DNA of 64,000 bases from Dehalococcoidia bacterium (GCA_009693045.1 SHXZ01000007.1:44565-108564), one strand, 5' to 3'; counted from the stretch's first letter, positions 50,494 through 59,428 are shown. The notes: generated by a model from the letters alone, not told the origin. Program-made: numbers and translations.

Positions 50494-50968
50494 GAGGAGC
50501 TGGAGTTCGCCGTGTCGCTCATCAACCGGGTGCTGGAGGGTGTGAGCGTCGTGCGCACGGGGCTGCACGTCTGTCGCGGCAACTGGAGCACCAAGGAAGA
50601 GACGCTGCTGACGGGAACTACCACCCGCTGCTGCCTACCTCAACCGCATCAATGTTGACCAGCTCGTGCTGGAGTACGCGACCGAATGCGCGGGTGACCT
50701 GCTCAGGTTTGAGGGGAAAGAGATCGGGCTGGGCGTGGTAAACCCGCGCACCGAGAGCGTGGAGCCGCCGGAGCAGATCAGGGGCGCTGCCGTGCGGGCG
50801 CTGCGGCTGTACCCAGGCGAGAAGCTGTGGCTGAATCCGGACTGCGGGTTTGCGACGTTCGCGAATCGTCCGGTCAACTGGGCTGAGGTGGCGGTCAGCA
50901 AGCTCCGCGCCGTTGTAGAGGCTGCGCGGTCATTGCGAGAATGGGCGTCGTCGAGCGTGGTGACGTAA
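50494..50968 (+). pseudogene. C-terminal fragment of a MetE-like methionine synthase
   Basis: Read in steps, the region gives LINRVLEGVSVVRTGLHVC and RGNWSTKEETLLTG, then after a shift NYHPLL, then after another shift AYLNRINVDQLVLEYATECA, GLGVVNPRTESVEPPEQI and LYPGEKLWLNPDCGFATF. These are the C-terminal motifs of cobalamin-independent methionine synthases (zinc-site region and end of the barrel). The N-terminal three quarters are absent and two frameshifts are present. Confidence 0.75.
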
Positions 50969-51322
50969 ACTGGGAACGGCGCTCTTTACGCTGCGTACGA
51001 CGAACGCTTGGCAGCCGCGGGGACTTGTCCTTTGCCGGCGAGCCCGCAATCTCTGCTGCCTCTCCCTTGCATCCTCTGCCCCGCCGCGTCACCATAGAGC
51101 CATCACCTGCGCCCGAGTGAGCTTTCGCGTCTCCTTTCCAGGACTGGTCTGGGCTTGTGCAGGGGACGGTTTGTTCATGCTCGATGGTGAAAAAAGTGAG
51201 GGGCCCGCCCATCGAAGTGATTAACCCCCACTCCGCGCGTCGCATCACGGCCGGATGCGACAATCAACAATCACAGGCCGGTGATCAAGCCCCATCAAAT
51301 CAAGGTAGGACAATCAAACGTC
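50969..51322. other. Intergenic region upstream of mutS, no gene seen
   Basis: About 350 bp between the metE fragment and the mutS ATG. No family-like frame and no clear promoter hexamers stand out. Confidence 0.4.
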
Positions 51323-54256
51323 ATGGCTGAGCTTCGTGACCCGGTCCAACGTGGCGGCGTTACTCCCCTGCGACGGCAGTACCTGCGCGTGAAGAAGCAG
51401 TACCCGGACGCCATCGTGCTGTTCCGCCTCGGCGACTTCTACGAGACGTTTGACCAGGATGCGGAGGTGATGGCGCGGGAGCTGGAGATCACGCTGACGG
51501 GCCGAGAGATGGGGAAAGGGCAGCGGGTGCCGATGGCGGGCATCCCGCACCACGCGCTGGACTCGTACCTGGCGCGGCTGGTGCGCAAGGGCCACAAGGT
51601 CGCCATCTGCGAGCAGCTCACGGAGCCGTCGCAGGGCAAGGGGCTGGTGGAGCGGGACGTGGTGCGCGTGGTGACGCCGGGGACGGTGCTGGAGCCGGCG
51701 CTGCTGGAGCAGAAGGCGAACAACTACCTGGCGGCGGTAGTGTGGGGTGATGGGGCCCTTCGACAGGCTCAGGGCGAGCGGCTGGCCGGGCTGGCGTACG
51801 CGGACATCTCCACGGGGGAGTTCGCCGCGACGGAGCTGCCCGTGGAGCGGGTGGCGCTGGAGCTGGAGCGGCTGGCGCCGGCGGAGATGTTGGTGCCGAA
51901 GGGCGATGGGCAACCATCCACGGTCTGGCAGTTCGTTCCGTGGATGATGCCGAATGTAGGGGCGCAGCATGCTGCGCCCCTACGGAGGGGTATGGGGGCG
52001 TCAGGTGACGGTGCTGGCCCAGCTGTCACGGAGCTGGATGCGGCGGACGTTGACCCGGAGTTGGCGCGGGAGCGGCTGCAGGAGCACTTTGGCGTGGCGA
52101 CGCTGGCGGGGTTTGGGCTGGAGGGGATGGCGCTGGCGGCCCGCGCGGCGGGCGCGCTGGTGGCGTACCTGGGCCGGACGCAGAAGGCGGCGCTGGCGCA
52201 GCTTTCCGGGCTGGCGACGTACACGACGGAGCGCATCGTGCCGCTGGACCCGCAGACTCGGCGGAACCTGGACTTGTTCCAGGGCGGACGCTCGGGGACG
52301 GGGCGGTCGTTGCTATCGGAGCTGGACGAGACGGAGACGGCGATGGGGGCGCGGCTGCTGCGGGCGTGGCTGGGCCAACCGCTGCGGGACCTGCCGGAGC
52401 TGCTGCGTCGCCAGGAAGCGGTGCAATGGTTCGTTGACCGCGGGCTGGCGCGTGAGCGGGCGCGGACGGTGCTGGGGCGCATCGGCGACGTGGAGCGGCT
52501 GGTTGGGCGGGTGCAGGCGGGGGTGGCGCAGCCTCGGGAGCTGGTGGCGCTGCGGCGGAGCCTGGAGGCGGCGCCGGGGCTGCGTGAGGCGTTGGGACCT
52601 AACCCCTCGGTCCCCTTCCCTGCGGGGGAAGGGGAGGGGACTGGGTTGTTTCCGCCGTCCGAGCAAGAAGGGGCTGGTTTGAGTAGTGCCGTTTCACCCT
52701 CGCCCTCTCCCATTAAGGGAGAGGGGAATACGGGCCCTCACCCACAGGGAGCAGGAATGGGCCGTGATGGAGACTTGGCGTGGCTGCGGGACGAAATAAG
52801 GCCGTGCGAGGACGTGGCGTCGCTGCTGGCGCGCGCCATCGCGGACGAGCCGGCGTCGCCGCTGGGCGAGGGAGGGGTCATCAGGGAGGGGTTTTCGCCG
52901 GACCTGGACGAGCTGCGGGCGGCGTCGCGGAACGCCACGGGGTACCTCGCGGGGCTGGAGCAGCGGGAGCGGGAACGGACGGGCATCGCGTCGCTCAAGG
53001 TGGGGTACAACCGGGTGTTCGGCTACTACCTGGAGGTGACGAAGCCGCACCTGGCGAGGGTGCCGCCCGACTTCATCCGGCGGCAGACGCTGGTGAACGG
53101 GGAGCGGTTCATCACGCCGGAGCTGAAGGAGCACGAAGCGACGGTGCTGGGGGCGCAGGAGCGGATGGCGGAGCTGGAGTCGGCGCTGTTCCGGCAGGTG
53201 TGCAGCCAGGTGGCGGCGAGCGCGCCCCGGCTGCTGGCGACGGCGCGGGCGGTGGCGCAGGCGGACGTGTTGGCGTGCTTCGCGGAGGTGGCGTCGCGGC
53301 GCGGGTACTGCCGCCCGGCGCTGAGCGATGGGCCTGCCATCCGGATCAAGGGGGGCAGGCATCCGGTGGTGGAGCGGGTGCTGCCGCAGGGGACGTTCGT
53401 GCCGAACGACCTGGAGCTGGGAGCCGACTGCTCGCTCATCCTGCTGACGGGGCCGAACATGGGCGGCAAGTCCACGTTCCTGCGGCAGGCGGCGCTCATC
53501 GTGCTCATGGCGCAGGTGGGGAGCTTCGTGCCGGCGGAGGCGTCGGAGGTGGGGCTGGTGGACCGCATCTTCACGCGGGTGGGCTTGCAGGACGACCTGA
53601 CGACGGGCCTCTCCACGTTCATGGTGGAGATGGTGGAGACGGCGCAGATCCTGAACAACGCGACGCCGCGCTCGCTGGTGGTGCTGGACGAGATCGGGCG
53701 GGGGACGAGCACCTACGACGGGCTGGCGATTGCGCGGGCGGTGGCGGAGTACCTGCATAGCAGCCCCCGGCTGGGGTGCAGGACGCTGTTCGCGACGCAC
53801 TACCACGAGCTGACGGAGTTGGCGAGCGCGCTGCCTCGCGTGCGGAACTTCCACGTTTCGGCGCTGGAGGAGGACGGGAAGGTGGTGTTCCTGCACCAGG
53901 TGCAGCCTGGCGGCGCGGACCGGAGCTACGGGGTGCACGTGGCGCAGCTGGCGGGGCTGCCGAGGGCGGTGGTGAACCGGGCGCGGGACGTGCTGCAAGA
54001 GTTGGAGGACGGACAATCCGCAGATTTGCGCAGATTAGGCAGATTGGGAAACAGAGAGGGCAAGCGAAGTAAGCAAGCTGTGCAGGGTACGGCGCAGTTG
54101 CCGCTGCTGCCGGACGCCAAGGAGCATCCGGTGGTGAAGGCGCTGGCGGAGCTGGATCTGGACGGGATGACGCCGCTGGAGGCGCTGAACCGGCTGTACG
54201 AGCTGCAGCGGCGGGTAAAGAGTGAAGAGGCACCTCCATCCTCGCCTTCTCCCTGA
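51323..54256 (+). CDS. mutS: DNA mismatch repair protein MutS with repeat-derived inserts
   Basis: MutS recognises mispairs and starts repair. Domain I has LFRLGDFYETF, the mismatch-binding F-x-E. The ATPase site is TGPNMGGKSTFLRQAAL (about 709-725) with Walker B LVVLDEIGRGTSTYDG (about 786-801). At 977 residues it is about 100 longer than usual. The extra length coincides with four in-frame repeat elements: residues about 145-154 (LRQAQGERLA), 212-221 (a perfect 28-bp palindrome), 426-480 (two family C hairpins, SPSPIKGEG) and 895-910 (SADLRRLGRLGNR). The ATG at 51323 matches the family start; an upstream ATG at 51281 is less likely. Confidence 0.92.
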   Translation: MAELRDPVQRGGVTPLRRQYLRVKKQYPDAIVLFRLGDFYETFDQDAEVMARELEITLTGREMGKGQRVPMAGIPHHALDSYLARLVRKGHKVAICEQLTEPSQGKGLVERDVVRVVTPGTVLEPALLEQKANNYLAAVVWGDGALRQAQGERLAGLAYADISTGEFAATELPVERVALELERLAPAEMLVPKGDGQPSTVWQFVPWMMPNVGAQHAAPLRRGMGASGDGAGPAVTELDAADVDPELARERLQEHFGVATLAGFGLEGMALAARAAGALVAYLGRTQKAALAQLSGLATYTTERIVPLDPQTRRNLDLFQGGRSGTGRSLLSELDETETAMGARLLRAWLGQPLRDLPELLRRQEAVQWFVDRGLARERARTVLGRIGDVERLVGRVQAGVAQPRELVALRRSLEAAPGLREALGPNPSVPFPAGEGEGTGLFPPSEQEGAGLSSAVSPSPSPIKGEGNTGPHPQGAGMGRDGDLAWLRDEIRPCEDVASLLARAIADEPASPLGEGGVIREGFSPDLDELRAASRNATGYLAGLEQRERERTGIASLKVGYNRVFGYYLEVTKPHLARVPPDFIRRQTLVNGERFITPELKEHEATVLGAQERMAELESALFRQVCSQVAASAPRLLATARAVAQADVLACFAEVASRRGYCRPALSDGPAIRIKGGRHPVVERVLPQGTFVPNDLELGADCSLILLTGPNMGGKSTFLRQAALIVLMAQVGSFVPAEASEVGLVDRIFTRVGLQDDLTTGLSTFMVEMVETAQILNNATPRSLVVLDEIGRGTSTYDGLAIARAVAEYLHSSPRLGCRTLFATHYHELTELASALPRVRNFHVSALEEDGKVVFLHQVQPGGADRSYGVHVAQLAGLPRAVVNRARDVLQELEDGQSADLRRLGRLGNREGKRSKQAVQGTAQLPLLPDAKEHPVVKALAELDLDGMTPLEALNRLYELQRRVKSEEAPPSSPSP
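51756..51782. repeat. Family A repeat inside mutS
   Basis: cccttcgacaggctcagggc is in frame and encodes LRQAQGERL between the mismatch-recognition and connector parts. Confidence 0.75.
51956..51983. repeat. Perfect 28-bp palindrome inside mutS
   Basis: The arm GTAGGGGCGCAGCA is followed directly by its exact reverse complement. It is in frame and encodes GAQHAAPLR. A different family from A, B or C. Confidence 0.8.
52599..52728. repeat. Two family C palindromes inside mutS
   Basis: Hairpin 1: CCCCTTCCC (52612-52620) with GGGAAGGGG (52626-52634). Hairpin 2: CCCTCTCCC (52703-52711) with GGGAGAGGG (52717-52725). Both keep the frame and together with flanks add about 55 residues of Pro/Gly/Ser-rich peptide. 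Confidence 0.8.
54006..54058. repeat. gcagatt-type repeat inside the mutS 3' end
   Basis: Contains ccgcagatttgcgcagatta, an element also echoed in the intergenic DNA near 31768 and 31945. It lies between the ATPase core and the C-terminal dimerisation helices and is read in frame. Confidence 0.5.
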
Positions 54257-54307
54257 TAGGGGAAGGGATTTGAGACGTCGAAGCTTACAAGCGGCTGGTG
54301 AATCGGG

Positions 54308-54330
54308 TAGAATACGGTCACATTGGTGAC
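54308..54330 (+). promoter_or_regulatory. Promoter and operator of the first Phd cassette
   Basis: TAGAAT (54308-54313) as -10, with a weak -35 CTTACA (54284) at 18-nt spacing. Just downstream GTCAC-ATTG-GTGAC (54317-54330) is a perfect inverted repeat, placed as an autoregulatory operator 16 nt before the antitoxin ATG. Confidence 0.55.
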
Positions 54331-54345
54331 TACATATGAGGCTAC

Positions 54346-54609
54346 ATGAGAGAAGTTGGCATACGAGAGCTCAAGGATCACGCCAGCGAGTTGCTCCGTG
54401 AGGTGCGCGAAAGCAAAGAGACCATCATGATCACGTACAGGGGGAAGGCTGTGGCCCAGTTGGTGCCGGTGACGGACCCTGAGAAGCTTCGTGGAGAAGC
54501 GCGTGCAGCATGGGCGGAAATGGACAAGTTGGCCGAGGAGATAGGGCGGAAATGGCCCAAAGGCGTCTCGGCGGTAGAGGCCGTGCGCGAGCAACGGCGG
54601 GAGCTGTAA
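54346..54609 (+). CDS. Phd/YefM-family antitoxin 1 (orphan)
   Basis: An 88-residue antitoxin starting MREVGIRELKDHASELLREV, the typical Phd/YefM fold, then the second helix around ITYRGKAVAQLVPV. The C-terminus ending VEAVREQRREL is the toxin-neutralising tail. Its toxin partner immediately downstream is inactivated, so it appears to be an orphan antitoxin. A close paralog is encoded at 58401-58664; the two share most of their first 45 residues. Confidence 0.86.
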   Translation: MREVGIRELKDHASELLREVRESKETIMITYRGKAVAQLVPVTDPEKLRGEARAAWAEMDKLAEEIGRKWPKGVSAVEAVREQRREL

Positions 54610-54613
54610 GCCG

Positions 54614-55060
54614 ATGTACGTGGTGGACGCCAGCGTGCTGGTGAGCCGGTTTGTCCCTGAGGACGCCTATCATGAGGCGAGTTTCCGGTGGCTTAACTAA
54701 CTTGCTGACCGCCTGGAAGAGGTGGTGGTCCCAGCCACCCTTCCTGCCGAGATAGACGGGGCCATAGCGAGGCGCAGGGGGCTGGGTGAACGCGCCGCGA
54801 GCATAGCGGCCCAGATTTTTGACCATCCTGGCATCCGAGTTGGTGGCGGTGGAGAGAGACTTGGGGCAAGAGGCCGCGAATGTCGCGTCTACGCTCCGCC
54901 TGCGCGGCGCGGACGCGGTGTACGTTGCATTGGCCCGCCGCCTGGGCATGCCGCTGGTGACGTGGGACAGAGAGCAGCGAGGGCGGGTCGCGCCGACCAT
55001 CTGCACGATGACGCCGGCGGAGGCGCTGCGGGCGTGGCGACGCCAAAGGCGAGGGACGAC
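54614..55060 (+). pseudogene. Inactivated VapC-type PIN toxin 1
   Basis: Begins MYVVDASVLVSRFVPEDAYH, the PIN N-terminus with the first Asp. A TAA follows after FRWLN. The frame continues through LPAEIDGAIARRRGLGERAA, then needs a shift near 54838 to reach AVERDLGQEAANVASTL and RGADAVYVALARRLGMPLV, ending TMTPAEALRAW. Comparison with the intact paralog at 58665-59087 shows the layout is the same. A stop and a frameshift make it non-functional. Confidence 0.82.
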
Positions 55061-55061
55061 T

Positions 55062-55093
55062 CAGAGGGGGCGGCTGCTAAGCCGCCCCCTCTG
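55062..55093. terminator. Bidirectional hairpin terminator
   Basis: CAGAGGGGGCGGCT (55062-55075) and AGCCGCCCCCTCTG (55080-55093) form a 14-bp perfect stem with a 4-nt loop, between the convergent VapC remnant and the DinB gene. The DinB stop lies in the loop. Confidence 0.7.
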
Positions 55094-55636
55094 CTCTGCC
55101 AGATTCCTTGGCTAGGGATGCCCAGGCTAGAACGGGTAGCCCTTGTGGCCCTAGACGCCCCTTGAGGGCGGAGATTTCGCCGGTATGTGCGCGGATATTG
55201 CCCGCCAACATCACCTGGAGACACCAGGCCAGGGTCTGCTCGCCAATGGGTCCGCCAATGGTCAGCTTGTAATCAAGGTCAGCGGGCTTGAGGCCTGCCA
55301 GGTAGGCGTCGGTGGCCTTGGTGACGGCCTCGACGTACGGCTTCATGGCAGCCAGGTTTACGTTCATGATGCGGGGCTCAGGCTGCTGCATTCCGTTGAA
55401 GGCGATGTTGAGCTTTTTGTCCCAGCGGTCCTGCTGCCAGAGGGTGGGTTTCCCCTGCAACATGCCGTTGATGGCCATATCTTCGCCCTGGACGATATGC
55501 GCGTAGAGTGAGCCGATGTTGTGGGCCTTGCTCTTGGGATCCCAGCCAGCCATCTGGTCGTTCACGTCGGCCATGGTGCGCCAAGCTCCATCCTGGCCTC
55601 ACCGACGTTCTCTTTGATTAACTGGAGTGCGTCCAT
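55077..55636 (-). pseudogene. DinB-family protein with an N-terminal frameshift
   Basis: A DinB/YfiT-type four-helix protein. The natural start is the ATG at 55636 with a strong GGGAGGAG upstream, giving DALQLIKENVGEARMELGA. A one-base loss near 55575 then breaks the frame. The rest reads ADVNDQMAGWDPKSKAHNIG, the conserved metal-ligand His in NIGSLYAHIVQGED, and NIRAHTGEISALKGRLG. An internal ATG at 55574 could still make a 165-residue product missing the first helix. The lesion may be real or an assembly indel. Confidence 0.65.
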
Positions 55637-56026
55637 GTCTCCTCCCTGCTTCGCTAGCAGGGTGCTGATAAAGTGGGTACCCGCTGGACCGGTGCTTTAT
55701 AGTTCCGTTGGCGCTCACGTATATCATAGCAAGGTGGCCTATTCAAAATCACCGATCGTCGTCCGGTTGGCCTTTCATGGTGCTTTCCATCATGCCCGTA
55801 TCAACAGTAACTTTGGCTAAGAGTTTTTCATCACCATGCTAGACTTTGGGGGAGGTATCGTACCGCATTACACTCGCGGCTGACAACGTCGGATCTGCCG
55901 AGAGCCAAGCAACGGCTTTGGACTCACTTTACCTCGATGGCGAATGTCAGGAACCGCGCCAGCACGGTGTTGACCTGGGCTGGGACCTCAAGCTGATGGA
56001 AGCGCGTCTGAGCCGGCGGTCTTCCA
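55637..56026. other. Intergenic region, no gene seen
   Basis: 390 bp between the DinB-like gene and recQ with no recognisable frame or strong hairpin. It is less GC-rich than its surroundings in the middle part (about 55715-55860). Confidence 0.4.
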
Positions 56027-58225
56027 TCAGGCGCGGGACTGCCGGTAGTCTTGTCCGTGGGCGGCGCGAAACACGCGCAGCTGACCGTAGTCGAACCCGT
56101 CACCGAGCAGCTCCTTGGCGCCGGTGATGTTTCCCCAGCCGGTCTGCTGGAAGGCCGTCGCGATAAGGGCTTGCTGCTCCTCTGTGAGAAGCTGGCCGAG
56201 CTCCACGGTTTCGCCGGCGATGACCGCCTCTGTGAGGTGGCCGTAGATCGTGCTCGTCACGAACCCGCGCTCCTGGGAGATCTGGTTCACGGACTGGCCC
56301 GCGCGGAAGCGGCGCAGCGTCTCTCGCGGGGAATCGCCGAGGTCGCGCGCGCCGGGAGGCGGTTGGGGAGGCTCGACGGCGAACGCGCGGCGCGGGTTGT
56401 CACGGAGGTACGAGGCGATCTCCGCGAGGAACACCGCGCTGAACTCCCGCAGTTTCCGCTCGCCCACGCCGCTGACGCGAGAGAACTCGCGCTCGCTGGA
56501 CGGGTATTCACGGGCCATCTGCCGGAGCGCGACGTCCGAGAACACGATATAGGCGGGCACGTCGCGTTCGTCCGCCAGCCGCTTGCGGAGCTGGCGCAGG
56601 CGCTCAAACAGGGCGTCGTCGTAGGCGGACGCGGCGGCGCTCGGGGCCTCCGGCGCGACGGCGGGCTTGGCGAGGGTGACCGGAGTGCGCTGGAACAGGA
56701 CCGCGCGGCCCTCCGGCGTAAGCTCTAGGACGCTGAACTTCTCGGCCGTCTGGCGGAGGTAGCCGAGGCGGACGAGCTCGTGGCCGATGGCCGTCCACTC
56801 CTGGCGGCTGTGCTCTTTGCCCACGCCGTACGTGGAGAGCTGGTTGTGGCCCCAGCGGCGGATGCGCTCGGTGTCCGCGCCGGTGAGGACCTCCGTGACG
56901 TGGCCCAGGCCGACGCTGAATCCGCTCTTGTCGTGGATGCGGTGGACGCAGGACATGAGCTTTTGTGCGGCGACGGTGCCGTCAAAGGTGCCGCGAGGCG
57001 AGAGGCAGTTGTCGCACGCGCCACAGTCCTGCTGGAGGAACTCCTCGCCGAAATAGCGGAGCAGCTCGCTGCGGCGGCAGGCCGCGCTTTCGGCGTACTG
57101 TACGATGCGCTGCAACTGTTCGCGGGCGGCCTGGGCCTGCTGAGGGTCAGGCTTCTCGTCAATGAACTGGCCGTGCTTGACGGCGTCGCCGGGGTTGAAG
57201 AGCAGCAGGCACTCGCCGGGAAGGCCGTCGCGGCCGGCGCGCCCGGTCTCCTGGTAGTACGCCTCAACGCTCTTGGGCAGGTCGTAGTGAAGGACGAAGC
57301 GGACGTTGGGCTTGTTGACGCCCATGCCGAAGGCGATGGTGGCGCAGATGATGCGGATCTCGTCGCGGAGGAACATCTCCTGGTGGCGCGAGCGCGTCTC
57401 CGGGGGCAGCCCGGCGTGATAGGGCCTGGCCGTGACGCCATTGGCGTTAAGGCGCTCGGCGAGGCTCTCCGTGGTGTTGCGGCTCAGGCAGTAGACGATG
57501 CCGCTGTCTCTGGGGCGCGCCTGGAGGAAGTCCATGACCTGGCTGAAGGGGCGTGACTTTGCGAGGACGCGGTAGGTGAGGTTGAGGCGGTTGAAGCTGG
57601 CGAGGTAGGAGCGCGGGTCGCGCAGCCGCAGAAGGCCGGCGATGTCCTCGCGGACCCGCGAGGTCGCCGTGGCGGTGAGCGCCATCACCGGCACCGCCGG
57701 GAACAGCGCGCGGACGTCGGCGAGCTGGCGGTACTCGGGACGGAAGTCGTGGCCCCACTCGCTGATGCAGTGGGCCTCGTCAATGGCGAGGAGGTTGGGG
57801 CGCCAGGTGTGGAGGTCGGAGAGGAAGCCTGGGAGCATGAGCCGCTCCGGCGCGACGTAGAGGAGGCGGTACTGGCCGTTGTGCAGGCCGCGCAGCCGCG
57901 CCCGCGACTCCTCCGGGGCTAGCGACGAGTTGAGGAACGTGGCCGGCACGTCGATGGCTTGCAGCGCGTCCACCTGGTCCTTCATGAGGGCGATGAGGGG
58001 CGAGACGACGAGGGTGAGGCCGGGGCGCACGAGCGCGGGGAGCTGGTAGCACAGCGATTTTCCGGCGCCGGTGGGCAGGATGGCTAGGACGTCCCGCCCG
58101 GCGAGGGTGTCTCGGATGATCTCCTCTTGCAGCGGGCGGAAGGAGGTGAAGCCGAAGTAGCGCTGGAGGGTGGGGAGGAGGGAGGGGGCTGCTTCTGTGG
58201 CGGACCGCTCGGAGGTTGTGGTCAT
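56027..58225 (-). CDS. recQ: RecQ ATP-dependent DNA helicase
   Basis: A 732-residue RecQ-family 3'-5' helicase for recombination and stalled forks. Helicase motifs: ILPTGAGKSLCYQ (I), VSPLIALMKDQV (Ia), AIDEAHCISEWGHDFRPEY (II with the aromatic loop), ALTATAT (III) and QETGRAGRDG (VI). The RQC zinc cysteines (CRRSELLRYF and CGACDNC) and an HRDC domain follow. A C-terminal HTH-40-like segment (RETLRRFRAGQSVNQISQE) ends it. The ATG at 58225 has aagga 8 nt upstream; the longer frame is not supported. Confidence 0.93.
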   Translation of the reverse strand: MTTTSERSATEAAPSLLPTLQRYFGFTSFRPLQEEIIRDTLAGRDVLAILPTGAGKSLCYQLPALVRPGLTLVVSPLIALMKDQVDALQAIDVPATFLNSSLAPEESRARLRGLHNGQYRLLYVAPERLMLPGFLSDLHTWRPNLLAIDEAHCISEWGHDFRPEYRQLADVRALFPAVPVMALTATATSRVREDIAGLLRLRDPRSYLASFNRLNLTYRVLAKSRPFSQVMDFLQARPRDSGIVYCLSRNTTESLAERLNANGVTARPYHAGLPPETRSRHQEMFLRDEIRIICATIAFGMGVNKPNVRFVLHYDLPKSVEAYYQETGRAGRDGLPGECLLLFNPGDAVKHGQFIDEKPDPQQAQAAREQLQRIVQYAESAACRRSELLRYFGEEFLQQDCGACDNCLSPRGTFDGTVAAQKLMSCVHRIHDKSGFSVGLGHVTEVLTGADTERIRRWGHNQLSTYGVGKEHSRQEWTAIGHELVRLGYLRQTAEKFSVLELTPEGRAVLFQRTPVTLAKPAVAPEAPSAAASAYDDALFERLRQLRKRLADERDVPAYIVFSDVALRQMAREYPSSEREFSRVSGVGERKLREFSAVFLAEIASYLRDNPRRAFAVEPPQPPPGARDLGDSPRETLRRFRAGQSVNQISQERGFVTSTIYGHLTEAVIAGETVELGQLLTEEQQALIATAFQQTGWGNITGAKELLGDGFDYGQLRVFRAAHGQDYRQSRA

Positions 58226-58338
58226 TGCGGGTTTCCTTTGCGGAGGCTGTGGAACGTTTGTACGATTGTAGGGCTGGAGTTGGGGGAGTGCAAGGGGATT
58301 GGGGGGCGTGTTTGGCCGAGTCCTGGGGTGCCTGGAGC

Positions 58339-58388
58339 TTGAAGAACTATCTAGCCACGGGATATGATGTGGATACAAACGTGTCCAC
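58339..58388 (+). promoter_or_regulatory. Promoter and operator of the second Phd cassette
   Basis: TTGAAG (58339-58344), an 18-nt spacer and TATGAT (58363-58368). Immediately after it GTGGATAC-AAAC-GTGTCCAC (58369-58388) is an inverted repeat with 7 of 8 matches, 12 nt before the ATG. Its sequence differs from the first cassette's operator (GTCAC-ATTG-GTGAC), which argues for separate autoregulation. Confidence 0.6.
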
Positions 58389-58400
58389 CTAGGAGGTCAC

Positions 58401-58664
58401 ATGAGAGAGGTTGGCGTACGAGAGCTCAAAGAGCACGCCAGCGAGTTGCTCCGTGAGGTGCGTGAGAAGCGGGAGTCGATCACGATCACGTATCGGGGGA
58501 AGGCGGTGGCGCAGTTGGTGCCGGTGAGGGACCGTGAACAGCTTCGGAGAGAAAGCAAGGCGGTGTTAGCCGAGATGGAAAAACTGGCACAGGAGATCGG
58601 GCGGCGGCTCCCTCCGGGTACGTCAGCGGTTGATGCCGTAAGAGAGCAGAGGAGGGATCTCTAG
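58401..58664 (+). CDS. Phd/YefM-family antitoxin 2
   Basis: An 88-residue antitoxin, paralog of the one at 54346. It begins MREVGVRELKEHASELLREV, then ITITYRGKAVAQLVPVRD, ending VDAVREQRRDL. AGGAGG lies just upstream of the ATG. It is followed without gap by the PIN toxin gene (stop TAG at 58662-58664, GTG at 58665), so the pair is one transcript and looks intact. Confidence 0.88.
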   Translation: MREVGVRELKEHASELLREVREKRESITITYRGKAVAQLVPVRDREQLRRESKAVLAEMEKLAQEIGRRLPPGTSAVDAVREQRRDL

Positions 58665-59087
58665 GTGTACGTGGTGGATGCCAGCGTATGGGTGAGCGGC
58701 TTCTTCCCAACTGACTCAGCCCATGAGGTGAGTCTTCGCTGGCTGGGCGCCATCATAGAGAGTGGGGCTAACGCCTTTGCGCCAGCTTTGGTGCTTCCCG
58801 AGGTTGCGGGAGCTATAGCAAGGCGGTCTGGCGCAACTGAGATGGGTGTTGAGGCGGCAGATCAACTGACAAGCCTACCGACTCTCCAGATAGTGATATT
58901 GGATACAGAGATCGCGGCCCTCAGCACGAGGCTCGCGGCTGAACTGCGCCTGCGCGGGGCAGACGCGGTATACGTGGCGCTGGCTCGCCGCCTGGGCATG
59001 TCGCTAGTGACCTGGGACGCGGAGCAACGCGAACGAGCCGGTCAGGTCGTGCGGGCGATGACGCCGGAGGAGGCGCTGAGGCTATAA
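58665..59087 (+). CDS. VapC-type PIN-domain toxin 2
   Basis: A 140-residue PIN-domain ribonuclease toxin. The acidic residues are placed as in the family: D5 in VVDASVW, E in VLPEVAGAIAR, D in RGADAVYVALARRL, and D in VTWDAEQRER. VapC toxins typically cut tRNA or rRNA. It starts with GTG right after the antitoxin's stop. The end of the gene cuts into an alpha/beta hydrolase fragment, suggesting the TA cassette was inserted there. Confidence 0.87.
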   Translation: MYVVDASVWVSGFFPTDSAHEVSLRWLGAIIESGANAFAPALVLPEVAGAIARRSGATEMGVEAADQLTSLPTLQIVILDTEIAALSTRLAAELRLRGADAVYVALARRLGMSLVTWDAEQRERAGQVVRAMTPEEALRL

Positions 59088-59108
59088 CGGGTGTATCTGC
59101 TCAGTGTC

Positions 59109-59280
59109 ATGGCGACGACGCGGTGGCGGCGGAAGTACGCGTACTGCGGACCGAAGAACGTGTGGTCGCAGCCTACGCCGTGGATGAAGACGAGGGGCGG
59201 GTTGCCGAGGCCAGCGGCCTGGTAGAAGAGGGGGACAGAGCGATGGGAGAGGGTGGGGATGGTGACCTTTCTTCAAGAGG
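59109..59280 (-). pseudogene. N-terminal fragment of an alpha/beta hydrolase
   Basis: Minus-strand reading gives VTIPTLSHRSVPLFYQAAGL, then NPPLVFIHGVGCDHTFFGPQ and YAYFRRHRVVAMT. HGxG followed by the DxxFF pattern is the oxyanion-hole region of alpha/beta hydrolases. The protein stops abruptly at the VapC end, so about 55 residues remain of some 260. Confidence 0.75.
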
Positions 59281-59296
59281 ACTCTACCTCGACCAC

Positions 59297-59321
59297 TCGT
59301 CCTTCGACAGGCTCAGGACGA
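59297..59321. repeat. Family A palindrome
   Basis: TCGTCCT (59297-59303) and AGGACGA (59315-59321) with the core tcgacaggctc between. It is an intergenic copy beside the hydrolase fragment; a family C hairpin follows at 59397-59417. Confidence 0.75.
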
Positions 59322-59396
59322 ACGGATGGAGAACGCGCTCGTTAAGTTGCACCAACCGCCGCTGAGTCTGCTGCGGTAGGTCTCTACCTCTCCTAG

Positions 59397-59417
59397 CCTC
59401 CCCTTACAAAGGGGAGG
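59397..59417. repeat. Family C palindrome downstream of uvrB
   Basis: CCTCCCCTT-aca-AAGGGGAGG, 9-bp perfect stem, 12 nt past the uvrB stop on the minus strand; it may double as a terminator. Confidence 0.65.
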
Positions 59418-59428
59418 GACATGTGGTC

